DNA of 64,000 nucleotides from assembly GCA_009379955.1 (NCBI GenBank), contig WHST01000003.1:50326-114325 (forward strand), read 5' to 3'. Both the position numbers and the translations under genes were made by a program. Shown here in pieces: positions 51,793 to 60,891 of this stretch; the stretch's first letter is position 1; every line of letters starts with the position of its first letter. Origin of the DNA: Streptosporangiales bacterium. Its GTDB lineage: Bacteria; Actinomycetota; Actinomycetes; Streptosporangiales; WHST01. Under the pieces are notes generated by a model. It was given only the letters and a program-made list of their open reading frames with translations. It had not been told where the DNA came from and did no database searches.

Positions 51793-52284
51793 CTACTGCC
51801 CTCCGCCGGGACGTCGCCAGTGCCCGGTCTTGCCGCCCGTCTTCTCCTCCACCCGGACGTCGGTGATGCTCGCCGCCGGGTCGACCGCCTTCACCATGTC
51901 GATCATCGCGAGACCCGCGGCCGCCACGGCCGTGAGTGCCTCCATCTCGACGCCGGTACGGTCGGCGGTGCGCGCCGTCACCTCGATGGCGACGCCCTCG
52001 TCGGTCACCGTGAGGTCGACGTCGACGCCGTGCAGCGCGATCGGGTGACACAGCGGCACGATGTCGGGCGTGCGCTTGGCGCCGGTGATGCCGGCGATCC
52101 GCGCGACGGCGAGCGCGTCGCCCTTCGGCAGCCCGCCCCCGCGCAGCAGCGCGACGACGGCGTCGGACGTGCGGACGAACCCCGTCGCCCGCGCCGTGCG
52201 CGCACTGACGTCCTTGGCCGACACGTCGACCATGTGCGCACTGCCCGCCTCGTCGAGGTGGGTGAAGCCCTCGTCTGCGCTCAT
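51793..52284 (-). CDS. moaC: Cyclic pyranopterin monophosphate synthase
   Basis: 163 residues. Conserved MoaC motifs HMVDVS, AKRTPDIVPLCHPIALHGVDV (in part), TGVEMEALTAV and TDVRVEEKTGGKTG with the catalytic Lys residues. Carries out the second half of the first step in molybdenum cofactor synthesis. Encoded next to the MoeA-like glp gene. The 112 bp to that gene's end show no feature. Confidence 0.9.
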   Translation of the reverse strand: MSADEGFTHLDEAGSAHMVDVSAKDVSARTARATGFVRTSDAVVALLRGGGLPKGDALAVARIAGITGAKRTPDIVPLCHPIALHGVDVDLTVTDEGVAIEVTARTADRTGVEMEALTAVAAAGLAMIDMVKAVDPAASITDVRVEEKTGGKTGHWRRPGGGQ

Positions 52285-52396
52285 CGGTCCACGCGCCCGC
52301 TCACTCGCTCGCCTCCGACAGGTGCCGCGACAACGTCCAGCCCAGCCGGGCAGGCATCGCGACCCCTACCTACGGCTCCCTCGCCAGCTCCTGCGC

Positions 52397-53632
52397 TCAT
52401 TGCTCGTCGAGGCCGTTCTCGTCGAAGATCAGGCACTCCACCGAGCCGCCGGCCGGGACGTCGACGACGTCCTCGGGGAGCACGATGAAGCAGTTCGCCC
52501 TGGCCAGACCGCCCAGCAGATGCGACCCGTGGCCGCCCGCGGGGCTGACGGCGTAGGAGATGCTGCCGCGCCGCGACAGCACTCCGCGCGCGAACTGGCG
52601 CTTGCCGCGCGCCGACGTGACGCCGCCGTCGAGCGTCGCCCTGATCGAACGCATGTGGCGCGCGCCGATGCCCATCATCTGGGTCAGCGCAGGCCGGACG
52701 AACACCTGGAACGACACGAACGCACTGACCGGGTTGCCGGGCAGCGCGAAGATCGGGGTGTCGTCGGGCCCGATGGTGCCGAATCCCTGTGGCTTGCCGG
52801 GCTGCATCGCGACCTCGTCGAACGAGACCGTGCCGAGACGGCTCAGCACCTCCTTGACGACGTCGTACGCCCCCTTGCTCACGCCGCCGCTCGTCACGAC
52901 GGCGTCGGCGCGGATCAGCTGGTCCTCCAGCGTGGCGAGCAGGGTGCGCGGCTCGTCCGGCACGATGCCCACCCGGTACGCGACGCAACCGAGGTCGAGC
53001 GCACACGCGGTCAGCTGGTAGCTGTTGGAGTCGACGATGTGGCTCGGCGCGATGCGTTGGCCCGGCTCGACGAGCTCGCTGCCGGTCGAGATGACGACCA
53101 CCCGCGGCCGGGGACGGACGCGGATGCGGTCCATGCCCATCGCCGCCACGAGGCCGACCCGTGCGGGTGTCAGCGGCTCACCCCGGTAGAGCACGACGTC
53201 GCCCTCGGCGACGTCCTCCCCTGCGCGTCTGATGTGCCGGCCGACCTCGGGGGTGTGCCTGATGCCGACCTTGGCGAGGCCCGCGTCGGTCCACTCGACG
53301 GGGACGACGGCGTCGGCGCCCGGCGGCATCGGGGCGCCCGTCATGATCCGCGCGCACATGCCCGGCCGGACGGTGACGACGTCCTGGCTGCCCGCGGCGA
53401 TGTCACCCACGACCGGCAGGGTCACCGGCGTCTCCGGCGTCGCCCCGGCGAGGTCGCCGGCGCAGACCGCGTAGCCGTCCATCGCGGCATTGTCGAACCC
53501 GGGCAGGGTCAACGGGGCCGCGAGATCGTCGGCGACGAGGCAGCCGCGCGAGTCCATCAGCTGCAGGTCGATCGCCTGGAGCGGTTGGACGGTGCGCAGG
53601 ATGCCGGTCAGGTGGTCGTCAACGGACTTCAC
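52397..53632 (-). CDS. glp: Gephyrin-like molybdopterin molybdotransferase Glp (MoeA family)
   Basis: 411 residues, GTG after AAGGGGGA. MoeA domains: LPGFDNAAMDGYA, GAPMPPGADAVVP, VVISTGSEL, SYQL, VVTSGGVSKGAYD and LPGNPVSAFVSF. Classic MoeA inserts molybdate into molybdopterin. The actinobacterial paralogue Glp also binds FtsZ and the receptor GlpR. Gene order galU-glp-moaC-rimJ-glpR favours Glp. Confidence 0.85.
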   Translation of the reverse strand: MKSVDDHLTGILRTVQPLQAIDLQLMDSRGCLVADDLAAPLTLPGFDNAAMDGYAVCAGDLAGATPETPVTLPVVGDIAAGSQDVVTVRPGMCARIMTGAPMPPGADAVVPVEWTDAGLAKVGIRHTPEVGRHIRRAGEDVAEGDVVLYRGEPLTPARVGLVAAMGMDRIRVRPRPRVVVISTGSELVEPGQRIAPSHIVDSNSYQLTACALDLGCVAYRVGIVPDEPRTLLATLEDQLIRADAVVTSGGVSKGAYDVVKEVLSRLGTVSFDEVAMQPGKPQGFGTIGPDDTPIFALPGNPVSAFVSFQVFVRPALTQMMGIGARHMRSIRATLDGGVTSARGKRQFARGVLSRRGSISYAVSPAGGHGSHLLGGLARANCFIVLPEDVVDVPAGGSVECLIFDENGLDEQ

Positions 53633-53662
53633 CCAGTCCCCCTTCGCTGTTTGAGCAAGACC

Positions 53663-54580
<918 letters not shown>

Positions 54581-54605
54581 AGCGGTGCACGCTACCGGCC
54601 ACCCG

Positions 54606-54878
54606 TCATCGACCGTGGTAGCGGCGTCCCGCCGGACTGGTCCAGGTATGCGTGCCGTCCGGGTCGCGGGTCACCCGCCACCCGCCGTACCTGAGCATCC
54701 ACTGGTGCCGGCGGCACAACGGCGGCAACCCGTTGTGCCGGTCGGCCCGGCGCAGCGTCTCGCGCGCCGCGCGGCCGCACCCCGGGAAGCGACAGCGCTC
54801 GGCGTCGCCGGGGCCCGCATCGTCGCCTGGCCCGTCGCGTGACCAGCCGGCACCCTCGTTGTCATGCCATTCGAACAT
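54606..54878 (-). CDS. Mini HNH-like protein related to the C-terminus of 13E12-type nucleases
   Basis: 90 residues. CRFPGC, PPLCRRHQWMLRYGGWRVTRDPDG and TWTSPAGRRYHGR resemble the end of the HNH domain of 13E12-repeat proteins, but the central His-His segment and the long N-terminal domain are missing, so it is a truncated or minimal form. The ATG (54878-54876) lies inside a perfect SOS box, and a -10 TATACT is eight bases upstream, suggesting a leaderless DNA-damage-induced transcript. Nuclease activity is uncertain. Confidence 0.65.
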   Translation of the reverse strand: MFEWHDNEGAGWSRDGPGDDAGPGDAERCRFPGCGRAARETLRRADRHNGLPPLCRRHQWMLRYGGWRVTRDPDGTHTWTSPAGRRYHGR

Positions 54879-54914
54879 ACGTTCGAGTATAGGCGTCTCG
54901 CTGCCGCCTCGGAA
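54871..54914 (-). promoter_or_regulatory. LexA SOS box with overlapping promoter
   Basis: TCGAACATACGTTCGA (54871-54886) matches the actinobacterial SOS box TCGAAC-N4-GTTCGA perfectly. On the minus strand TTCCGA (54914-54909), 17 bp and TATACT (54891-54886) form a promoter whose start would lie at the ATG of the mini HNH gene. LexA bound here would block it. Confidence 0.8.
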
Positions 54915-54978
54915 GGGTTCGCGCTCATGCTCTGTCGCAAGACCGCCGAAGGCAGCTGGCACTGGCACACTGGACGCC

Positions 54979-55614
54979 GTGAGCCCCGAGACCGCGCGCG
55001 ACGGCAAGCGCGCCCTGCGCACCGACCTGTTGCGACGCCGCCGCGCACTGACGCCCGAGCAACGCGCGGACCACGCGAACAGGCTGCGCGATGTGGTGCT
55101 CGGCCTGCCGGAGATCGCCCGGGCAGGCACCGTCGCCACGTACGTCTCGGTCGCCGCCGAGCCGGGCACCGGCCCGCTGCTCGACGCCCTCGCCGAACGC
55201 GGGCTACGGGTGCTGCTGCCGGTGACGCTCGCGGACATGACGCTCGACTGGGCCGTCTACACCGACGCCGGCTCCCTCGTCCCTGCCGGGCACGGCCTGA
55301 CCGAGCCGTCGGGACCGCGACTCGGCACGGCGGGCGTACACACCGCCGACGTCGTGCTGTTGCCCGCGCTGGCCGTCGACGGCAGGGGGATGCGGATGGG
55401 CCGCGGCGGTGGCTGCTACGACCGGGTGCTCGCCGCCCTCGATCCCGCGGTGCTCAGCTGCGCCCTGCTGTACGACCACGAGCTCGTGCCCGAGGTGCCG
55501 GCGGAGCCCCACGACCGGCCGGTGGCCGCGGTGGCGACCCCGGCGGGCGTCACCCGCTTCGCCTCACGCTTCACCTCACGAACGTGGACTTCACCTCGTC
55601 CCTGCACGAGGTGA
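54979..55614 (+). CDS. 5-formyltetrahydrofolate cyclo-ligase
   Basis: 211 residues, GTG start. ATP- and folate-binding segments: KRALRTDLLRRRRAL at the N-terminus, YVSVAAEPGT and GRGGGCYDRVLAAL (the conserved MGxGxGxYDR-type loop). It converts 5-formyl-THF to 5,10-methenyl-THF. The last dozen codons, including the stop, run into the double-hairpin repeat at 55587-55645, so the natural C-terminus has been replaced by repeat-encoded residues (SPRPCTR end). Confidence 0.85.
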   Translation: MSPETARDGKRALRTDLLRRRRALTPEQRADHANRLRDVVLGLPEIARAGTVATYVSVAAEPGTGPLLDALAERGLRVLLPVTLADMTLDWAVYTDAGSLVPAGHGLTEPSGPRLGTAGVHTADVVLLPALAVDGRGMRMGRGGGCYDRVLAALDPAVLSCALLYDHELVPEVPAEPHDRPVAAVATPAGVTRFASRFTSRTWTSPRPCTR

Positions 55615-55645
55615 AATCGGTGTTGATCACGTCAACGTGATCAAC
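55587..55645. repeat. Double-hairpin repeat, copy B (inverted relative to copy A)
   Basis: 55587-55599 / 55606-55618 form the 13-bp stem (one mismatch) and 55622-55632 / 55635-55645 the 11-bp perfect stem. The reverse complement of this ~59-bp block matches 15180-15238 almost base for base. It overlaps the end of the cyclo-ligase gene and lies between it and a convergent gene, so it probably acts as a bidirectional terminator. Confidence 0.85.
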
Positions 55646-55678
55646 GAGGCGGGGCTGGGCGGCGGTGGGGCGCCGGGG

Positions 55679-56641
55679 TCAGGCCGGGGGTGGTGCGGTG
55701 CGGTTCGGCGCGAGGCCGGAGCGCAGGACGCCGGCGGCGGTGAGCCGCGCGGTGAGCTCCCCCGGCGACAGACCGAGGAGCGCGGCGAGCGACGGGACGT
55801 CGCGCCGGCGCAGCGACAGGACGTCGGTCTCGTAGTCGCCGCGGTCGTGCTGGATGCTCGCGAGGTAGCGCAGGACCACGCTCCACTGCTCCCCCGACAG
55901 GCCCTGCAGCCGGCGGAGGTCGAGCACGGGATGCTGCAGGACGAGCTGCGGCAGCGCGTCGCGCTCGGGTGCCGGTGCGCTGCCGAGCAGCTCGGCGACC
56001 GAGGCGTTGTAGAACTCCGCGAGCTCCGCGAGCCGCTCGACGGTGAGGGTGCGCGCGCCCGCCTCGTAGCTGGCGATCGTCGCGGCCTTCCACCGGCCCT
56101 GCGACTGGCGCTCGACGTCGCGCCTGGTCAGGCCGAGGCGCTCGCGGACGGCGCGGAGCCGGCCGCCGAGGTTGAGCCCGACGCCGCCCTCCTCGGGCTC
56201 CTCCTCCTTGTCGGCCTCCAGCGACGGCGGCGGCTTCAGGGCCGCCAGTCGCGCCGGGATGAACAGCTCGCCGCGGCGTACGCCGAGCAGCGCGCCGAGC
56301 AGCTGGGACGCCGTGACGGCCTTCGGGATCCAGCCCCTGACACCCGCGGCGAGCGCGTCGGCGACGAGGTCGGTCTGGTCCGACATCGTCACGACGACCA
56401 CCCGGGCCTTGGGATAGGTCGAGCGGAGCCTCGGCACGACGTCGTCGTCCTGTCCCTGCACGTCGAGGACGACGAGCTCGGGCTCGCCGTCACCGACCTG
56501 CCCGAGCAGGGTCGTGAGGGTCGAGCCGGAGGCGAGTACGTCGAACTCGGCGGTGCCGGCCAGCAACCGCTCGATGTCACGCCGGAACGAGAGGTTCCGG
56601 TCGAGCACGAGGACCGGCGTCACGCCATTCCCGTCCGTCAT
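55679..56641 (-). CDS. Receiver-like domain fused to a BldD-type regulator
   Basis: 320 residues. Residues ~8-125 look like a response-regulator receiver: VLVLDRN, phospho-acceptor-like Asp60 (LVVLDV), Thr85 (VVVTM) and Lys107 (GWIPKAV). After an acidic linker, residues ~158-220 match the BldD HTH (RLRAVRERLGL, SQGRWKAATIASYEAGARTL) and the C-terminal part matches BldD's second domain, including RGD-x8-RRRD (267-269, 278-281), equivalent to BldD's c-di-GMP-binding RGD-x8-RQDD. No kinase is encoded nearby. ATG at 56641 with AGGAGG upstream is preferred over TTG 56650. Confidence 0.75.
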   Translation of the reverse strand: MTDGNGVTPVLVLDRNLSFRRDIERLLAGTAEFDVLASGSTLTTLLGQVGDGEPELVVLDVQGQDDDVVPRLRSTYPKARVVVVTMSDQTDLVADALAAGVRGWIPKAVTASQLLGALLGVRRGELFIPARLAALKPPPSLEADKEEEPEEGGVGLNLGGRLRAVRERLGLTRRDVERQSQGRWKAATIASYEAGARTLTVERLAELAEFYNASVAELLGSAPAPERDALPQLVLQHPVLDLRRLQGLSGEQWSVVLRYLASIQHDRGDYETDVLSLRRRDVPSLAALLGLSPGELTARLTAAGVLRSGLAPNRTAPPPA

Positions 56642-56672
56642 ACGTTCCAATGCCTCCTAGCTCCCGGGCTCG

Positions 56673-59225
56673 TCAGCCCGCGGGTCGCAGAACCAGCCCA
56701 TAGATGGTGCCACGGTCGATAGTGCCCTGCCGCCACCGCATCGGTGTAGTACCACGGACCCAAATCCCCGACTGATCGAAGTAGTGCCGGTCGAAGGGAT
56801 GACCCGACGCCCCCGTGAGGTTGACCCAGCGGGATCTGTCGAGGTCACGAAGATCGACGATCATGCGCATCGAGGGCACCCAGTCGACCTCGTAGCCGGC
56901 ACGCACCGACCACCCTGTCGCGTTCACCACGGACGACCCGCCGCCCAGCCGCAGTGGCCCACGGTTGAACAGGCGCTCCACCACCCCGATGCCCGACGTA
57001 CCGAACGACTGGTTCCGCACCGTCAGCGTATGAAGGTCACCCCAGCGCCACGTCGCCGGGTCGGTGCCGAGCCGGCCGGCGAGCTCGTCGTACGCGTCGC
57101 CCATCGCCTGCGCGAGCACGTCGTCGCGCGTCTCGTGGGTGCCGCGGGTCCTGACGTCGTCCCACCAGGTGCTGCGCGGCGACTCCAGCAGCCGGTCGAC
57201 CACCGCGAACCAGCGCCCCCCGCCGTCCGGTCGCGCGGCGGCCGGCAGCTGGTCGTCGAACGTCCGCGCCAGCACGTGCCGCCACACGGCGTTGAAGTAC
57301 GCGGCGGGCGCCGAGTCCGCCGGGGTCGTGTGGTCCCAGCCGGAGAGGAGGCGCTGCGCATCAGCGGCGCCCGCCGGCGCTTCGGCGCGCCGCAGATGGG
57401 GCACCAGGATCTCGGCCGCGGCGTTGCGGGTGTCGTGCTGCATGCGGGCCGTGTCGGCGAGCGTCAGCGGGCGGCGCGCCGACTCGATCATGTCGGTGAT
57501 GCGCCGGCTGCGGTAGCCGTAGTCCCAGTCCCTGGTGAGCTCGTACGGGTACGAGTCGGCGATCACGGCCTGGTTGGCGGTGACGACATACCCGTCCTTC
57601 GGGTCGAGCGCGTACGGCAGCGCGCGGAACGGGACGTAGCCGGACCACTCGTCCTCCCCGGTCCACCCGATCGCCGGGAACCGCCCGTCGTAGCCGGATC
57701 TGAGGGGCACCCGGCCGGGTGCCTGGTAGCCGATGTGCCCGTCCACGTCGGCGTACACGAGGTTCTGGGCGGGCACCTCGAACATCCGTGCCGCCGCCCG
57801 GAACTCGGTGAAGTTCGACGCGGTATTCAGGACGAGGACTGCGTCGGCGGTGCGGCCGGGCGTCAGGGCCGTCCAGCGCATCGCGACGCCGTACTCGGCC
57901 TTGCCCGGCGCGGCGGCACCGACGTCGCGCAGCTCCCGGCTCACGTCCGAGAGGAGGGGCCCGTGCCTGGTGGACCTGACGGTCAGCGGCACCGGATCGC
58001 CGCCCGCGACCTCGATGGTCTCGTCGCGCGTCGCGAGCTCGACGGGCTCGCCCTTGTACTCGTACCTGTCGCCGTCGACCCGCTCGAGGTACAGGTCGAC
58101 GACGTCGGGCCCCAGGTTGGTGAATCCCCAGGCGATCCGGTCGTTGTGACCGATGATCACGCCGGGGAAGCCGGCGAACGTGAAGCCTCCGACGTCGAAG
58201 GGGCACGCCGCCGACACCGGCGCGCAGCGCAGGCTCATCTGGTACCAGATCGACGGCATCGCCGGCGCGAGATGCGGGTCGTTCGCAAGGATCGGCCGAC
58301 CCGTGGACGTACGCGAGCCCGCGACGACCCAGGCGTTCGAGCCGATGCCGGTACCACCTGCGCCCGCCGCGTGCGACACGGCGTCGAGCGCGGCGCCCGC
58401 CCTGGCGAGGCTCGCGCCCGCGGCCCGGGTGCGCAGCGCGGGGTGTGCGCGCGTGGCCGGCGGAACGCGGGACGCCCGCTCGTCGGTGGTGTCCGCGGGG
58501 ACGAACGTGCCCCTGGTCACCGTGCCGCGGGTCACGATCGGCTCGTGCTCGCGGTACGGGTACGCGGGGTACAACTCGTCGACCTGCGCCGCGGACAGCC
58601 GCGACGACAGCAGCGTGCGCTGCTGCTCCTCCGCGTCGTTGCCCCGTAGCTGCCAGGCCATCACCTTGAGCCAGGCGAGGCTGTCGACCGGCGTCCACCG
58701 CTCGGGACGGTAGCCGCCGTTCTGCAGCCGCAGCAGCGTGTACTCGAGGCCGAGCGAGGAGCCGCCGTGGTCGCCGAGGTACGCGTTGACGCCGGCGGCG
58801 TACGCGGTCAGCGCGTCCCTCGTCGACCGGGACAGCAGGGGGTACTCGCGTTCCGCGACGTCGCGCCAGCCCATCGTGCGCAGGTACTTGTCGGTCTCGA
58901 CCTGCCCGGCTCCGAAGAGCTCGGCGAGCCGGCCGGCGCTGAGGTGCCGGTTGAAGTCCATCTCCCAGAAACGGTCCTGCGCGTGCACCCAGCCCTGCGC
59001 GAAGAACAGGTCGTGCGCACTGCCGGCGGTGATCTGCGGTACGCCGTACCCGTCGCGCTTCACGTCGACCTCGCCGCGCAGCCCGGGAACGGCGACGTCG
59101 CCGTCGCGATCGGGAATCGATTGCCGGACGGTCACGACGAATGCCGCGACGAGCACCATGGCCACCACCAGGACGGTGCACAGCAGCCAGTAGACGATCG
59201 TCGCGAGACGACGGACGGTACCCAT
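56673..59225 (-). CDS. Penicillin acylase family Ntn-hydrolase
   Basis: 850 residues. An N-terminal membrane helix or uncleaved signal (about residues 8-32), then the alpha-chain and, after the autocleavage site GIGSNAWVV, the beta-chain with Ser296 as the expected N-terminal nucleophile. Other family motifs: DGYGVPQI, FAQGWVHAQDRFWEMD (in part), NDPHL, GHNDRIAWGFTN. The family hydrolyses beta-lactam side chains, acyl-homoserine lactones or other amides outside the membrane. Substrate unknown. Confidence 0.9.
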   Translation of the reverse strand: MGTVRRLATIVYWLLCTVLVVAMVLVAAFVVTVRQSIPDRDGDVAVPGLRGEVDVKRDGYGVPQITAGSAHDLFFAQGWVHAQDRFWEMDFNRHLSAGRLAELFGAGQVETDKYLRTMGWRDVAEREYPLLSRSTRDALTAYAAGVNAYLGDHGGSSLGLEYTLLRLQNGGYRPERWTPVDSLAWLKVMAWQLRGNDAEEQQRTLLSSRLSAAQVDELYPAYPYREHEPIVTRGTVTRGTFVPADTTDERASRVPPATRAHPALRTRAAGASLARAGAALDAVSHAAGAGGTGIGSNAWVVAGSRTSTGRPILANDPHLAPAMPSIWYQMSLRCAPVSAACPFDVGGFTFAGFPGVIIGHNDRIAWGFTNLGPDVVDLYLERVDGDRYEYKGEPVELATRDETIEVAGGDPVPLTVRSTRHGPLLSDVSRELRDVGAAAPGKAEYGVAMRWTALTPGRTADAVLVLNTASNFTEFRAAARMFEVPAQNLVYADVDGHIGYQAPGRVPLRSGYDGRFPAIGWTGEDEWSGYVPFRALPYALDPKDGYVVTANQAVIADSYPYELTRDWDYGYRSRRITDMIESARRPLTLADTARMQHDTRNAAAEILVPHLRRAEAPAGAADAQRLLSGWDHTTPADSAPAAYFNAVWRHVLARTFDDQLPAAARPDGGGRWFAVVDRLLESPRSTWWDDVRTRGTHETRDDVLAQAMGDAYDELAGRLGTDPATWRWGDLHTLTVRNQSFGTSGIGVVERLFNRGPLRLGGGSSVVNATGWSVRAGYEVDWVPSMRMIVDLRDLDRSRWVNLTGASGHPFDRHYFDQSGIWVRGTTPMRWRQGTIDRGTIYGLVLRPAG

Positions 59226-59237
59226 GCGCGCCGCCCC

Positions 59238-59327
59238 TCAGCCCGCGAGGGCTGACATCGCGGTCGGGTCGACGGTGACGGCGGGAGCGTCGACATCCAG
59301 CGACACCGTGCCCGCCGGACTCACCAT
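59238..59327 (-). CDS. Possible 29-residue peptide upstream of penicillin acylase
   Basis: An ATG-to-TGA frame of 30 codons (starting MVSPAGTVSLDVDAP) ends 12 bp before the acylase ATG on the same strand. It has GC-rich third positions and plausible residues but no strong Shine-Dalgarno and no family I recognise. It could be a small coupled peptide or chance. Confidence 0.3.
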   Translation of the reverse strand: MVSPAGTVSLDVDAPAVTVDPTAMSALAG

Positions 59328-59391
59328 GGCGAGAGCCTAGTGCCCGCACCGCCGATTTGTCCCATGCCCGTCCGTCGGGAAGGATCTGGCC

Positions 59392-60879
59392 ATGCCCGAG
59401 TCGGTGCTTCCCCTTGCACTGCTGCTCGGTGCGGGCGTGCTGGTGGTGTCGGTACTCGCGGTACGCCTGTCCGGGCGCATCGGGCTGCCCGGCCTGCTGT
59501 TCTTCCTCGCGTTCGGTCTGATCCTCGAGCAGAGCGGGATCTCGATCACCGACCCGGCCGTCGCGCAGGTCCTCGGCATCAGCGCGCTCGTCGTGATCCT
59601 CGCCGAGGGCGGGCTGACGACGTCGTGGTCGCACGTCCGCGGCGCGATCCCGTCGGCGGCCGTGCTCGCGACCGTCGGCGTCGTCGTGAGCATGCTCGTC
59701 GTCGCGGCCGTCGCCCACTTCCTCGGCGGCGTGGAGTGGCGCCTCGCCCTGCTGCTCGGCGCGATCCTGTCGTCGACGGACGCGGCAGCGGTCTTCTCGG
59801 TGCTGCGCAGGCTCCCGCTGCCACCGCCGCTGAGCGGCGTGCTCGAGGCGGAGTCGGGCTTCAACGACGCGCCCTGCGTCATCCTCGTCGTCGCACTGAG
59901 CGTGCCCACCGGCATGCCCGACGTCTGGCACGTCGCCGGCCTGATGGCGTTCGAGCTCGGCCTCGGTGCCGTGATCGGCCTCGCGGTCGGCTGGCTCGGG
60001 GCACACCTCGTCCGCAGGATCGCGCTGCCGGCGTCCGGCCTCTACCCCCTGACCGTCCTCGGCCTCGCCGTGGGCTCGTACGGCGCCGCCGTCCTGCTCC
60101 ACGCGAGCGGGTTCCTCGCCGTCTACCTCGCCGGCGTCGTCCTGGGCAACTCGAACCTGCCGCACCGGCCGGCGACCCGCAGCTTCGCCGAGGGCATCGG
60201 CTGGCTCGCGCAGATCGGCCTGTTCGTCATGCTCGGCATCACGGCGTTCCCGGAACGCCTGCCGGGAGCGATCGTGCCGTCGCTGGTCATCGGTCTCGGC
60301 CTGCTCGTGTCGCGGCCGATCGCGGTGTTCGTCTCGATGTTCTTGTTCCGGAGACCGTGGCGCGAGCACGCGTTCCTGTCCTGGGCCGGGCTGCGCGGCG
60401 CCGTACCGATCGTCCTCGCGACGATCCCCGCGACGGCCGGCCTGGCCGGCAGCGACCGGCTTTTCGACATCGTCTTCGTCCTCGTCGTGCTCTTCACCCT
60501 GCTCCAGGCGCCCACGCTGCCGTGGGTCGCGAGGAGGCTCGGCGTGGCGAGTCCCGCGGAGCCGCTCGACCTCGACGTCGAGGCCGCACCGCTGGCGGAC
60601 ATGGGCGCGGACGTGCTGCAGCTCACCGTGCCCCCCGGCTCGCGGCTGGCCGGTGTCGAGGTGTTCGAGCTGCGGCTGCCGGCCGGCGCGGCGGTCACCC
60701 TCGTCGTGCGGGACGGCGAGGGCTTCGTGCCCTCACCCGCCACGATCCTGCGGACCGGAGACGAGCTGCTCGTCGTCACGACGACGAAGTCGCGCGACGC
60801 GGCCGAGCGCCGGCTGCGCGCGGTGAGCCGCCGCGGCAAGCTGGCGACCTGGTTCGGCGAGCGCGGCGACGTCTCGTAG
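59392..60879 (+). CDS. CPA1-type potassium(sodium)/proton antiporter with RCK_C domain
   Basis: 495 residues. About 12 membrane segments with LLGAILSSTDAAAVFSVLR (in part) and ESGFNDAP, the acidic ion-binding region of CPA1 antiporters, then a cytosolic C-terminal TrkA-C/RCK_C-like domain from about residue 400 (VPPGSRLAGVEVFELRLP; RTGDELLVVTT). This architecture matches K+/H+ antiporters of the NhaP2/CvrA type. ATG follows GGAAGGA. Confidence 0.9.
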   Translation: MPESVLPLALLLGAGVLVVSVLAVRLSGRIGLPGLLFFLAFGLILEQSGISITDPAVAQVLGISALVVILAEGGLTTSWSHVRGAIPSAAVLATVGVVVSMLVVAAVAHFLGGVEWRLALLLGAILSSTDAAAVFSVLRRLPLPPPLSGVLEAESGFNDAPCVILVVALSVPTGMPDVWHVAGLMAFELGLGAVIGLAVGWLGAHLVRRIALPASGLYPLTVLGLAVGSYGAAVLLHASGFLAVYLAGVVLGNSNLPHRPATRSFAEGIGWLAQIGLFVMLGITAFPERLPGAIVPSLVIGLGLLVSRPIAVFVSMFLFRRPWREHAFLSWAGLRGAVPIVLATIPATAGLAGSDRLFDIVFVLVVLFTLLQAPTLPWVARRLGVASPAEPLDLDVEAAPLADMGADVLQLTVPPGSRLAGVEVFELRLPAGAAVTLVVRDGEGFVPSPATILRTGDELLVVTTTKSRDAAERRLRAVSRRGKLATWFGERGDVS

Positions 60880-60891
60880 GCGCATGCCCGG

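Noticed and set aside
54864..55640. Plus-strand frame overlapping the cyclo-ligase gene
   Set aside because: Different frame from the conserved cyclo-ligase motifs, and Arg/Gly/Ala-rich throughout.
57361..60369. A 1002-codon open frame on the minus strand
   Set aside because: It lies antisense to the antiporter and out of frame with the penicillin acylase; its residues are Arg/Ala/Gly/Asp-biased, as expected from a shadow frame in high-GC DNA.
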